Origin: SSC3 sp963769585
GTDB taxonomy: Bacteria; Actinomycetota; Actinomycetes; Propionibacteriales; Nocardioidaceae
Length of the DNA stretch: 64,000 bases
Direction: 5' to 3'
Assembly: GCA_963769585.1 (NCBI GenBank)
Contig: CAVYMJ010000006.1
Location: 2,548,305-2,612,304 of the forward strand
The position numbers and the translations under genes were made by a program. This document shows, in pieces, positions 34,575 to 43,142 of the stretch. The notes under the pieces are model-generated. The model had not been told where the DNA came from. It saw only the letters and a list, made by a program, of their open reading frames with translations, and searched no databases. Numbering within the stretch: the first letter of the stretch is position 1; each line of letters starts with the position of its first letter.

Positions 34575-36332
34575 CTAGTCCAGGACGGCCGCAAGCGCGA
34601 GCCATTCCTCTTCAAGCGCCGACTTTTCGGCGATGACCGCACGGAGCTCGGCGTCGATCTCGGCAAGCCGCTCGTAGTCGCTGGCATGCTCGGCGGCCTG
34701 CGCCTGCAAGTCGGCTTCGCGCTGGTCGACCTTGGCCAGCTGCCTCTCGATGCGGGCCACCGCCTTCTTGGCCTCGCGCAGCTCGGCCGATCCCGCTTTG
34801 GGCTGGGTGGACCCCGGGCTCTGCTCCGCCGGCCCTTGGGCCAGCTCGCGCCGACGGTGCTCGAGGTATTCGTCCACCCCTCGCGGCAGCATCTTGATCT
34901 GTCCGTCACCCAGCAGCGCCCAGACCGTGTCGCAGGTGCGCTCGAGGAAGTACCGGTCATGGGAGACCACGACCAGCGTGCCCGGCCAGGAGTCGAGGAA
35001 GTCCTCCATCACGGTCAGCGTCTCGATGTCGAGGTCGTTGGTGGGCTCGTCCAGGAGCAGGACGTTCGGCTGGGACAGCAGCAGCCGCATCAGCTGGAGG
35101 CGGCGGCGCTCCCCACCGGAGAGCTCACCGATGCGGGTAGTGAGCCGGTCCCCGGTGAAGCCGAACCTCTCGAGCATCGAGCTGGCCGTGATGTCACCCG
35201 AGACGGTCCGGGTGACCCGCGCGATCTGCTCTACGGAGTCCAGGACGCGAAGGTCCGGTGACAGCTGGTCCAGCTGCTGGGTCAGCTCGGCGAGCGCCAC
35301 CGTCTTGCCGACGCGCACCCGGCCGGCCTGAGGTTTCAGCGCCCCAGAGAGCAGCCCGAGGACCGAGGTCTTGCCCGCGCCGTTGACCCCGACAAGCCCC
35401 ACCCGGTCACCCGGACCCAGCCGCCAGGTCGCGCGCTTGAGCAGCTGGTTGGAGCCGCGAGCGAGATCGACGTCCTCTACGTCGAGCACGTCCTTACCCA
35501 GGCGCTGGGTAGCGAACTTCTGCAGCTCGAGTCGATCGCGGGGGGGTGGCTCGTTCTCGATGAGCGCGTTGGCGGCCTCGATGCGGAACTTGGGTTTCGA
35601 CGTACGGGCGGGTGCACCGCGACGCAGCCAGGCAAGCTCCTTGCGCATCAGGTTCTGCCGGCGCGTCTCCGAGGCAGCGGACTGGCGCTGGCGCTCGGCC
35701 TTGGCCAGGACGAAGGCGGCGTACCCGCCGTCGTACACGTCGACGTCACCGTCGTGCACCTCCCAGGTGCGGTCGCAGACCTCGTCGAGGAACCACCGGT
35801 CGTGGGTCACCACGACCAGGGCCACGTCGCGCGAGGCCAGGTGCGCCGCGAGCCAGGCGACGGCCTCGACGTCCAGGTGGTTGGTCGGCTCGTCCAGGAT
35901 GACCAGATCGTGGTCGCCGAGCAGAAGCCTCGCCAGGGAACAGCGCCGGCGCTCACCGCCGGAGAGTCCGTCCATGGGCCGGTCGAGGTCCAGCCCGGCG
36001 AGCAGTACGGTCACCACCTCCCGGGTGACGGGCGAGGCTGCCCACTCGTGGTCTGCCAGGTCGTGGAGTACGACGTGGCGCACGGTGGCATGGGTCGGGA
36101 ACTCGTCGCCCTGGGTGAGGTAGCCCAGGTGCAGACCGCGCTGGGTGGACACCCGACCCTGGTCCGGTTCGGCGAGTCCGGCGAGGAGCCGCAGCAGGGT
36201 GGTCTTGCCGTCACCGTTGCGGCCGACGACGCCGATGCGCTGCCCCGCACCGACGCCGAGGGAGACCTCGCTGAGCAGGGGCCGGACGCCGTAGGACTTG
36301 CTGACCCGCTCCAGGTTGACCAGGTTGGTCAT
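34575..36332 (-). CDS. ABC-F family ATPase (Uup/Ettr-like)
   Basis: A 585-residue protein with two ABC domains and no membrane segments. First domain: Walker A GRNGDGKTTLL, signature LSGGERRRCSLARLLL, Walker B LVILDEPTNHLD. Second domain: GVNGAGKTSVLGLL, LSGGERRRLQLMRLLL and VLLLDEPTNDLD. The C-terminus (about 510-585) is a coiled coil as in Uup. ABC-F proteins act on the ribosome or on DNA intermediates. The start codon overlaps the ispE stop (ATGA at 36329-36332), so it is co-translated with ispE. Confidence 0.93.
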   Translation of the reverse strand: MTNLVNLERVSKSYGVRPLLSEVSLGVGAGQRIGVVGRNGDGKTTLLRLLAGLAEPDQGRVSTQRGLHLGYLTQGDEFPTHATVRHVVLHDLADHEWAASPVTREVVTVLLAGLDLDRPMDGLSGGERRRCSLARLLLGDHDLVILDEPTNHLDVEAVAWLAAHLASRDVALVVVTHDRWFLDEVCDRTWEVHDGDVDVYDGGYAAFVLAKAERQRQSAASETRRQNLMRKELAWLRRGAPARTSKPKFRIEAANALIENEPPPRDRLELQKFATQRLGKDVLDVEDVDLARGSNQLLKRATWRLGPGDRVGLVGVNGAGKTSVLGLLSGALKPQAGRVRVGKTVALAELTQQLDQLSPDLRVLDSVEQIARVTRTVSGDITASSMLERFGFTGDRLTTRIGELSGGERRRLQLMRLLLSQPNVLLLDEPTNDLDIETLTVMEDFLDSWPGTLVVVSHDRYFLERTCDTVWALLGDGQIKMLPRGVDEYLEHRRRELAQGPAEQSPGSTQPKAGSAELREAKKAVARIERQLAKVDQREADLQAQAAEHASDYERLAEIDAELRAVIAEKSALEEEWLALAAVLD

Positions 36333-37231
36333 CGTCGGTGCTCGATCACCCTGGCGCCGTGCACCGGGGACTCCACAACGATCCCTGGCTGCTCGAACGC
36401 GGAGTTGACCTCGACAGCATGCGCCCTGCTCTCGCACAGGTACACGGTGGTCGGTCCGGAGCCGGTGACGATCGCGCCGTGGGCGGAGGCCGCGAGCCCC
36501 TCACCGATCAGCTCCTCGAGCTCGGGTCGCAGCAACAGAGCCGCCTCCTGGAGGTCGTTGGAGAGCGTCGCGCCGAGCCACTCGACGTCTCCGGCCCTTA
36601 GCGCGGAGAGCATCGACGCGGAGATCTCCGGCTCGTCGACTCCCGCCTCCCCAGCGAGCCGGTCGAACTCGCCGTACACCGCGGGGGTGGACAGGCCACC
36701 TTCTGACGGAAGGACCACCCACCAGTACCTGCCGCGCGTCATCACCGGCGTGACCAGTTCCCCGCGGCCGGACCCGATGGCGGTGCCACCCAGGATGCAG
36801 AACGGTACGTCGGAGCCGAGCTCTGCGGCCAGGCCGAGCAACTCGTCGCGCGGCGTACGCACGCCCCACAGGGCGTCGCAGGCGACCAGAGCGGCAGCGC
36901 CGTCGGTCGACCCACCGGCGAGCCCGCCCGCCACCGGGATGCGCTTGTGGATGTGCACCTCGACGGCCTCGTCCAGGCCGTGGTGCTTGGCCAGCAGCGC
37001 GGCGGCCCTCAGCGCGAGGTTGGTCCCGTCGGTCGGCACCTCGGAGATATCGACCCCGTCGCCGTACACGGTCAGGCTGTCAGTCGACGCCGGCCGTACC
37101 CGGACGTCGTCGAAGAGCCCGATTGCCTGGTACACGGTGGCCAGGGGATGGAAGCCGTCCGGGCGCACCGGGCCGACGCCCAAGGAGAGGTTGATCTTCG
37201 CCGGAGCGGAGACCGTGACGTGGGGGGTCAA
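36329..37231 (-). CDS. ispE: 4-diphosphocytidyl-2-C-methyl-D-erythritol kinase
   Basis: A GHMP kinase of the MEP isoprenoid pathway, 300 residues. The N-terminal substrate motif APAKINLSLGVGPVRPDGFH and the ATP-binding loop PVAGGLAGGSTDGAAAL are intact, and the C-terminal GSGPTTVYL motif is present. Translation starts at TTG (37229-37231) in a TTGA overlap with the rsmA stop, a weak start that depends on coupling. It is part of the conserved rpfB-rsmA-ispE order. Confidence 0.95.
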   Translation of the reverse strand: MTPHVTVSAPAKINLSLGVGPVRPDGFHPLATVYQAIGLFDDVRVRPASTDSLTVYGDGVDISEVPTDGTNLALRAAALLAKHHGLDEAVEVHIHKRIPVAGGLAGGSTDGAAALVACDALWGVRTPRDELLGLAAELGSDVPFCILGGTAIGSGRGELVTPVMTRGRYWWVVLPSEGGLSTPAVYGEFDRLAGEAGVDEPEISASMLSALRAGDVEWLGATLSNDLQEAALLLRPELEELIGEGLAASAHGAIVTGSGPTTVYLCESRAHAVEVNSAFEQPGIVVESPVHGARVIEHRR

Positions 37232-38097
37232 GGCAGGAGTCCCTCGGCGATCGTTGCGAACTGGTTGATGTCGAGTGCCTCACCACGCAGGGATGGGTTG
37301 ATCCCGGAGGCCTCCAGGGCCGCGTCCACGTCCGCGACCGGGAAAGCAGCCCGAAGCGCGGACCTGACCGTCTTGCGACGCTGGGCAAAGGCGGCGTCCA
37401 CGACGGAGAAGACCTGTGCGCGCGACGCGGTCGTGCTCGGCGGGTCCCGGTGCACCCAGGCGACCAGCCCCGAGTCGACGTTGGGTGCCGGCCAGAAGAC
37501 GTTGCGCCCGATCGCGCCGGCGCGCTTCACGTCGGCGTACCAGGCCGTCTTGGCCGACGGTACGCCGTACGTCTTGGAGCCAGGTCGGGCCGCGAGCCGG
37601 TCAGCGACCTCGGACTGGACCATCACCAGTCCGTGCCGCAGTGACGGCAGCAGCGCCATCAGGTGCAGCAGGACGGGGACCGAGACGTTGTAGGGCAGGT
37701 TCGCCACCAGGGCGGTCGGCGGATCGCCCGGTACGCCGGTGACTCGCAGGGCGTCCGCATGCACCACCTCCAGGCGCTGCTCGAACCCGGGCGCGTGAGC
37801 CGCAACGGTGACGGGCAAGGCGTTCGCGAGCACCTCGTCGACCTCGATCGCCACCACGCGCCTGACCGTGTCCAGGAGCGCCAGAGTCAGCGACCCGAGC
37901 CCCGGCCCGACCTCGATCACCACATCGTCGGCGGTCACCTGGGAGACCCGGACGATCCGGCGCACGGTGTTGGGGTCGATCACGAAGTTCTGTCCGCGCT
38001 GCTTGGTCGGCCTCAGTCCGAGCTCGGCCGCCAGCGAACGGACATCCGCCGGACCGAGAAGGCTCGGCCCGGCGGATGGTTGCTCTACGCGGCTCAT
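37228..38097 (-). CDS. rsmA: 16S rRNA (adenine1518/1519-N6) dimethyltransferase
   Basis: A 289-residue KsgA/RsmA enzyme that dimethylates two adenines in helix 45 of 16S rRNA. Signatures include KQRGQNFVIDPNTVRRIV, the SAM motif VIEVGPGLGSLTLALL, the acidic AIEVDEVLANAL and the catalytic NLPYNVSVP. It follows rpfB closely and overlaps ispE, forming the usual actinobacterial operon. Confidence 0.96.
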   Translation of the reverse strand: MSRVEQPSAGPSLLGPADVRSLAAELGLRPTKQRGQNFVIDPNTVRRIVRVSQVTADDVVIEVGPGLGSLTLALLDTVRRVVAIEVDEVLANALPVTVAAHAPGFEQRLEVVHADALRVTGVPGDPPTALVANLPYNVSVPVLLHLMALLPSLRHGLVMVQSEVADRLAARPGSKTYGVPSAKTAWYADVKRAGAIGRNVFWPAPNVDSGLVAWVHRDPPSTTASRAQVFSVVDAAFAQRRKTVRSALRAAFPVADVDAALEASGINPSLRGEALDINQFATIAEGLLP

Positions 38098-38123
38098 GAT
38101 CTTGCGAGCCTAGTGGGTGGTGC

Positions 38124-39251
38124 TCAGCGCGGCAGGCCGAGCACCGAGGCGCAGTGCGGCCACGAGCCGTACCCGCCGGTGGCGTCGCGCAGCTTGGTCG
38201 CGATCGCGATCTGCGTCTCGCGGCTCGCGTTGCTCGGCAGCCCCGATCCGCCGTACGCCTGCCAGGTGCTCAGGCTGAACTGGAGACCGCCGTAGTAGCC
38301 GTTCCCGGTGTTGATCGACCAGTTGCCGCCGGACTCACAGCGAGCCAACGCGTCCCAGACGGTGCTCCCACCGGCGAAGTTCGTTGCGGGCCGCTCCTTG
38401 GTGCCGACCTTGACGATGGCCGCGACGGGCTTGAGCAGCGCCTTGGTGGTGATCACCTTGGTGGCGGAGTACTCGCCGTTCTCGTAGACCGTCTTGATGG
38501 TCGCGTTGCGTCGGCCGTCGACACCCGCGCGGACGGTCGTGGACTCGTCCTCGTACATCGAGGAGTCGTACTGCTTGATGGTCGAGTAGTCCCAGACGGC
38601 GTTCTTGACCTTCTTGGTGACGACCCGGACCCGGGTGACGGTGATCGTGTCGCCGACGGTGACGACCTTGCCGAGCCGCGGCTTGACCTTGTCGTTCCCG
38701 TCGACCTTGACGCCGAACTTCGCCAGCGCCTGCGAGACCGTGAGCGCCTTGACCTTGCGGGTCAGCGGTGCGGCGGCGCCGTTGACCAGGGTGAGCTTCT
38801 TGGCAGTGATGATGTCGAGGTCGAGACCGCCACGACCGATGTCCGCGCTACGGCTGGCTGACAGCTCGGCGTCGCCGATGCGGACCCCGATCTGCTCCAG
38901 GGCCGTGTCCACGTCGGTGGCGGTCACCCAGTAGCGCGTCGTCTTGCCGTCGAGCGAGACGTCGAGGGGACGGCCGAACTTGACGGCGATCCGGGCGCCG
39001 TCGGCGACCCTCGCATCGAGACCCGGTGCAACCACGTCGTGCTCTCCGACCGTGATGCCTTCGCCGTCGAGGACGTCACCGACGGTGTCGCCCATCGAAC
39101 GGACCACCTTGGCCTGGCCGTCGAGGGAGACCGTCACCTTGTTGGTGAGGGCGGCGTAGCCGACTCCCGTGGCCAGGACGCTCGCCACGATGGCGGTCGC
39201 GAGGACGAGGATGGACTTCTTGCTGGTCAGTAGCGCGATCGAGTTCTGCAC
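38124..39251 (-). CDS. rpfB: Resuscitation-promoting factor RpfB (DUF348-G5-Rpf)
   Basis: A secreted peptidoglycan hydrolase-like factor of 375 residues. The GTG at 39251 has GGGAG just upstream and puts a signal or anchor helix at residues 13-33. DUF348-type repeats follow (about 35-200), then a G5 domain (about 210-285, with STTVRAGVDGRRNATIKTVY). The C-terminal Rpf lysozyme-like domain is about 295-375: TVWDALARCESGGNWSINTG with the catalytic glutamate, and YYGGLQFSLSTWQAYGG. By family knowledge it promotes exit from dormancy. Confidence 0.95.
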   Translation of the reverse strand: MQNSIALLTSKKSILVLATAIVASVLATGVGYAALTNKVTVSLDGQAKVVRSMGDTVGDVLDGEGITVGEHDVVAPGLDARVADGARIAVKFGRPLDVSLDGKTTRYWVTATDVDTALEQIGVRIGDAELSASRSADIGRGGLDLDIITAKKLTLVNGAAAPLTRKVKALTVSQALAKFGVKVDGNDKVKPRLGKVVTVGDTITVTRVRVVTKKVKNAVWDYSTIKQYDSSMYEDESTTVRAGVDGRRNATIKTVYENGEYSATKVITTKALLKPVAAIVKVGTKERPATNFAGGSTVWDALARCESGGNWSINTGNGYYGGLQFSLSTWQAYGGSGLPSNASRETQIAIATKLRDATGGYGSWPHCASVLGLPR

Positions 39252-39366
39252 GCATCTCCCATGCTGGTGCTCCCCGGGCCGCGGCGCGAAACTCCCTCTG
39301 GCCGGTGCTGGCGCCAATGCGTGAGGGGATCGCTCGATGATGACGCTCCCGGCTGTTCAACCCGAA

Positions 39367-39394
39367 ACGCTAGCTGCCAGCAAGCAGATTGCAA
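39367..39394 (-). promoter_or_regulatory. Possible promoter of the rpfB operon
   Basis: On the minus strand TTGCAA (39394-39389) and TAGCGT (39372-39367) are separated by 16 bases, about 115 bases before the rpfB start. The leader showed no recognisable riboswitch by eye. Confidence 0.35.
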
Positions 39395-39518
39395 GTTGGC
39401 TATGCACCGCTTGCCCCGCTCTGAGTGGGTAGCCGTGGGCCAGGTCACGTCGGGCGCCGTACCGCCGCGAGGGACAGTGACCCGGGTCACCAGGTTGGTC
39501 CAGACCGATTCAGGGTGC

Positions 39519-40334
39519 CTACCAGGGCCCGCCGTAGGCGTCGAAGGTGTTCCGCTCGACGGCGGCGCACAGCTCCCCCAGGTCGTCTTCTCGCGTAGCC
39601 GCCATCATCCGCATGGTGAGTGGGACCAGGTACGACGCGTTCGGACGGCCGCGGTAGGGCATCGGCGTGAGGTACGGCGCGTCGGTCTCGACCAGCAGCC
39701 TGTCCTGGGGTGCGACCACCAGTGCGTCGCGGAGGTCCTGGGCGTTCTTGAACGTCACGGTGCCTGCGAAGGACAGCCAGAACCCCCGGTCGAGGCACTC
39801 GCGCGCGAACGTGGCATCGCCGGAGAAACAGTGCATGACCACCCGGTCCGGAGCGCCCTGCTCGTCGACCAGCCGAAGCACGTCGGCGTGGGAGTCCCGG
39901 TCGTGGACCACCAGGGTCTTGCCCAGTCGTTTGGCGAGCTCGATGTGCCGCCGGAACGAGTCGTGCTGAGCCTCGCGGCCCTCCGGTCCGGTCCGGAAGT
40001 AGTCCAGGCCCGTCTCCCCCACCGCTCGTACAGCGGGGTCGGCGGCCAGGGTCTCGATCTGGGCGAACGCTGAGTCGAGGTGCACCCGCGGTGCTTCGTT
40101 CGGGTGCAACGCGACGCCCGCGACGACGCTCGGAAAGGCACGGGCGGTTCGCACGGCCCAACGCGCGCCGTCGAGATCGCAGCCGATCTGGACGATCCGC
40201 GCAACCCCCACCGCCGCCGCGCTGGCCAGCGCCGTCTCGACCGGGAGCAGGTCGCCGCCGATCCCCATGTCCAGGTGGCAGTGGTTGTCGACCACCGGGT
40301 GCGGCAGCGGCTCCGGGGCGGGGGGCCGGCTCAT
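39519..40334 (-). CDS. tatD: TatD family metal-dependent DNase
   Basis: A 271-residue TIM-barrel hydrolase. Metal and catalytic motifs are in order: VDNHCHLDM, GETGLDYFRTGP, VVHDRDSHADV, VMHCFSGDA and LVETDAPYLTPMPYRG. By family knowledge it is a 3'-5' exonuclease and D-aminoacyl-type metallohydrolase relative. Its start overlaps the rsmI stop (ATGA). In mycobacteria metG lies in this interval; here rsmI and tatD are adjacent. Confidence 0.93.
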   Translation of the reverse strand: MSRPPAPEPLPHPVVDNHCHLDMGIGGDLLPVETALASAAAVGVARIVQIGCDLDGARWAVRTARAFPSVVAGVALHPNEAPRVHLDSAFAQIETLAADPAVRAVGETGLDYFRTGPEGREAQHDSFRRHIELAKRLGKTLVVHDRDSHADVLRLVDEQGAPDRVVMHCFSGDATFARECLDRGFWLSFAGTVTFKNAQDLRDALVVAPQDRLLVETDAPYLTPMPYRGRPNASYLVPLTMRMMAATREDDLGELCAAVERNTFDAYGGPW

Positions 40335-41155
40335 GGCTTGTGCACGGCGTCGTACACCTCGCGCTTGGGGATGCCCAGCCGTCGTGCCACCGCCGTGATC
40401 GCCTCCTTCTTGGGGAGATCCTCGGCCTCCACCAGCGCAGCCAGGTCGAGACCGTCGGCGCTGACCGGAGGAGCGCCGGAGACCACGATCGTGACCTCGC
40501 CGCGTACGCCGGCTCCGGCCCAGGTCACCAGCTCGGCCAGTCCACCCCGCCGCACCTCTTCATGGGTCTTGGTCAGCTCTCGGCAGACCGCGGCGGGCCG
40601 CTGCTCACCCAGCACCGCGGCCATCGCGGCCAGTGCCGCCTCGGTGCGGTGAGGAGCCTCGAAGAAGACCATGGTCCGCTGCTCGGCAGCGAGCGACTCC
40701 AGCCGGCGGGTGCGCTCGCCCGCTTTGCGTGGCAGGAAGCCTTCGAAGCAGAACCGGTCCACGGGCAGCCCGGACACGGCGAGCGCGGTGAGTACGGCGG
40801 AAGGACCGGGAACCGACGTCACGGAGATCCCCTCGGCTACCGCTGCCGCGACGAGGCGGTAACCGGGATCGCTGACCGACGGCATCCCGGCGTCGGTGAC
40901 GACCAGCACGCGGTCCCCGTTCAGGAGCGCCTCGACCAGCTGGGGCACCCTGAACTGCTCGTTGGCGTCGAAGTACGACACCACCCGTCCGGTGATCGTC
41001 ACCCCGAGCTCGGAGGCGAGCCGTCGCAGGCGGCGGGTGTCCTCGGCCGCGACGAGGTCCGCGGTCGCGAGCTCGCGCACCAGTCGCGGGGGTGCGTCTT
41101 CGACCCGCCCGATCGGCGTACCCGCGAGCACCAGCACGCCGTTGTCCTCGTCCAC
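40331..41155 (-). CDS. rsmI: 16S rRNA (cytidine1402-2'-O)-methyltransferase
   Basis: A 274-residue tetrapyrrole-methylase-fold enzyme with a GTG start. Motifs: LVLAGTPIGRVEDAP at the N-terminus, VAAEDTRRLRRL, VTDAGMPSVSDPGYRLV, SVPGPSAVLTALAVSGL and FFEAPHRTEAAL. It methylates the 2'-OH of C1402 in 16S rRNA. It is divergent from pmt with a 66-base gap, as in mycobacteria. Confidence 0.95.
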   Translation of the reverse strand: MDEDNGVLVLAGTPIGRVEDAPPRLVRELATADLVAAEDTRRLRRLASELGVTITGRVVSYFDANEQFRVPQLVEALLNGDRVLVVTDAGMPSVSDPGYRLVAAAVAEGISVTSVPGPSAVLTALAVSGLPVDRFCFEGFLPRKAGERTRRLESLAAEQRTMVFFEAPHRTEAALAAMAAVLGEQRPAAVCRELTKTHEEVRRGGLAELVTWAGAGVRGEVTIVVSGAPPVSADGLDLAALVEAEDLPKKEAITAVARRLGIPKREVYDAVHKP

Positions 41156-41221
41156 CAGACGATGATGTCATCGGTGGCCCGAGGCCGCTGACCGCAGGTC
41201 TTCCACCCGTAGGATCGGCGC

Positions 41222-42895
41222 GTGACCGTGACCGAGGGGCCTCGCCGCACCGTGGGCCTGTCGTGGACGGCCGACTCGCGCCCCGTACCCCCGGCGTACC
41301 GGCGCCTCGTGCCGCTGGTCGCCGGCAGCGACCGGGCGATCGGCTGGCTGGCGAGTCTGGGGATCACCGCCTTGGGCGCCTTCATCAGGTTCTGGAAGCT
41401 CGGCACGCCGCGCGAGTTCCTCTTCGACGAGACGTACTACGCCAAGGACGCCTTCTCCCTGATCAACCACGGATACGTCCTGAACTACAAGGCGGACGCG
41501 AACAAGGAGATCCTCGCCGGCAACCTCGGGGACCTGACCAAGGACACCCCGAGCATGGTCGTCCATCCCGAGGTCGGGAAGTGGCTGATCGGCCTCGGCG
41601 AGCAGTTCTTCGGGATGGACCCGCTCGGGTGGCGCGTGGCCAGCGCCGTAGCCGGTTCGTTGATGATCCTGGTCGTGATCCGGCTGGTACGGCGGATGAC
41701 CGGCTCCACGCTGCTGGGCTGCACGGCAGGCGTGCTTCTGTGCTTCGACGGCCTGCAGTTCGTGATGTCACGCCTGGCGCTCCTCGACATCTTCATGACG
41801 CTCTTCCTGCTGTGTGCGGTCGCCTGCCTGGTGGCGGACCGCGACTGGGTCCGGTTGCGGTTCGCGCGGTTGGCCGCCGCGGGACCACGCGTGCTCCCGA
41901 GCGGGTGGGGTCCCGTCAAGGGCCTGCGCTTTCGGCCATGGCGGCTGGCAGCGGGGCTGATGTTCGGCCTCGCCATCTCCACGAAGTGGACCGCCCTCAT
42001 CCCACTGGCGGTGTTCGGACTCTGGGTGGTCTTCCAGGACTCGGGAGCACGTCGGATGCTCGGTGTCCGCTCCTCGCTCCTCAAGGCCGCTGTCGTCGAC
42101 GGGATCCCAGCCTTCTTCTACCTGGTGGTGGTAGCTCTGGTGGTCTACGTGGCCAGCTGGACCGGGTGGCTGCTGCATGCCCACGAGTACGAGCAGCACC
42201 TGGCCAGCAGCGGCTACGGCTCGTACTGGGGCGACTACACCAAGACCGACCCGGAGGGGTTCTGGGAGAGCCTGGTCCAGGGCCTCCGGTCGCTGTACCA
42301 CTACCACCTGGCGGTCTTGAACTTCCACGACGAGGGGCTCAAGGGCGCGACCCACGTCTACCAGTCCTCGCCGCAGGGCTGGCCGTTGGTCAACCGACCG
42401 GTCGGGGTCGAGGCCGACCTCGGGATCAAGCCGAGCGAGCTCAGCCGGGGCGAGGTCTGCGACGCGGCGGCGGGCTCGACGTGCCTGCGCCAGATCATCC
42501 TGCTCGGCACCCCGGTCCTGTGGTGGGGCGGTGTCGTCGCGATGCTGTACGCCGTCTACGGGTGGCTGGGCCGCCGCGACTGGCGCTTCGGGGTCGCCGT
42601 CCTGGGTTTCGCGAGCACCTGGATCTGGTGGTTCCAGTTCTCGGACCGGCCGATCTTCTACTACTACGCCGTCGCGATGATCCCCTTCACGGTCATCGCC
42701 CTCACGCTGCTGATCGGCACCTTGATCGGGGGACCGCGAGCCTCCGACAGCCGCCGGACGTGGGGTACGGCCGTCTCGGGTGCGTTCGTGGTGCTCGTGG
42801 TCCTGAACTTCGCGTGGTTCTGGCCGATCTACACCGACGGACTGCTCACCAACGGCGAGTGGCTGGACCGGATCTGGTTCCGGCGTTGGATCTAG
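41222..42895 (+). CDS. pmt: Dolichyl/polyprenyl-phosphate-mannose protein mannosyltransferase
   Basis: A 557-residue membrane GT-C enzyme that transfers mannose from polyprenyl-phosphate-mannose to secreted proteins. The first extracytoplasmic loop carries the conserved acidic pair in EFLFDETYYAKDAFSL, followed by KDTPSMVVHPEVGKWLIGLG. About ten membrane helices follow, and the C-terminal half has the FSDRPIFYYYAVAMIPF block. It starts at a GTG and is divergent from rsmI, the usual actinobacterial arrangement. The large secreted proteins of this window are plausible substrates (inference). Confidence 0.93.
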   Translation: MTVTEGPRRTVGLSWTADSRPVPPAYRRLVPLVAGSDRAIGWLASLGITALGAFIRFWKLGTPREFLFDETYYAKDAFSLINHGYVLNYKADANKEILAGNLGDLTKDTPSMVVHPEVGKWLIGLGEQFFGMDPLGWRVASAVAGSLMILVVIRLVRRMTGSTLLGCTAGVLLCFDGLQFVMSRLALLDIFMTLFLLCAVACLVADRDWVRLRFARLAAAGPRVLPSGWGPVKGLRFRPWRLAAGLMFGLAISTKWTALIPLAVFGLWVVFQDSGARRMLGVRSSLLKAAVVDGIPAFFYLVVVALVVYVASWTGWLLHAHEYEQHLASSGYGSYWGDYTKTDPEGFWESLVQGLRSLYHYHLAVLNFHDEGLKGATHVYQSSPQGWPLVNRPVGVEADLGIKPSELSRGEVCDAAAGSTCLRQIILLGTPVLWWGGVVAMLYAVYGWLGRRDWRFGVAVLGFASTWIWWFQFSDRPIFYYYAVAMIPFTVIALTLLIGTLIGGPRASDSRRTWGTAVSGAFVVLVVLNFAWFWPIYTDGLLTNGEWLDRIWFRRWI

Positions 42896-42930
42896 CTGCG
42901 CCAGCGCCGGGGAGGTTTCGGATGCAGCAC

Positions 42931-42964
42931 GAGACCCCTGCTTCCTCCGGGCAGCGGGGGTCTC
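42931..42964 (+). terminator. Hairpin terminator after pmt
   Basis: GAGACCCC (42931-42938) pairs with GGGGTCTC (42957-42964), with additional pairing inside (TGC with GCA). It lies 36 bases past the pmt stop codon. No T-run is present. Confidence 0.5.
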
Positions 42965-43037
42965 GGCTGGTCCGTGACCACGCACGCTAGACCCGTCCAA
43001 CCGGCCGACACCAGACCAAAAAGGGTAAAACTGCCAT

Positions 43038-43057
43038 GTGATAACACTCGTTCTCAC
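43038..43057. promoter_or_regulatory. Operator-like imperfect palindrome upstream of the aldehyde dehydrogenase
   Basis: GTGATAAC-ACTC-GTTCTCAC has eight-base arms with one mismatch and sits 86 bases before the dehydrogenase start. The AAC-N4-GTT core resembles sites of TetR-type lipid regulators. No regulator gene is adjacent. Confidence 0.4.
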
Positions 43058-43142
43058 ATTCTGAACGGGCTCTTCCCTCCCTCTGGCGCATCCGTGATGC
43101 TCAGGAGCGCGGTAGGCCACCGCCCAAGGGTGAGGAGACCCC

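Noticed and set aside
39252..39518. Possible c-di-AMP (ydaO-type) riboswitch upstream of rpfB
   Set aside because: Such riboswitches are known near rpf genes in some actinobacteria, but the conserved core could not be seen here. A covariance-model search would settle it.
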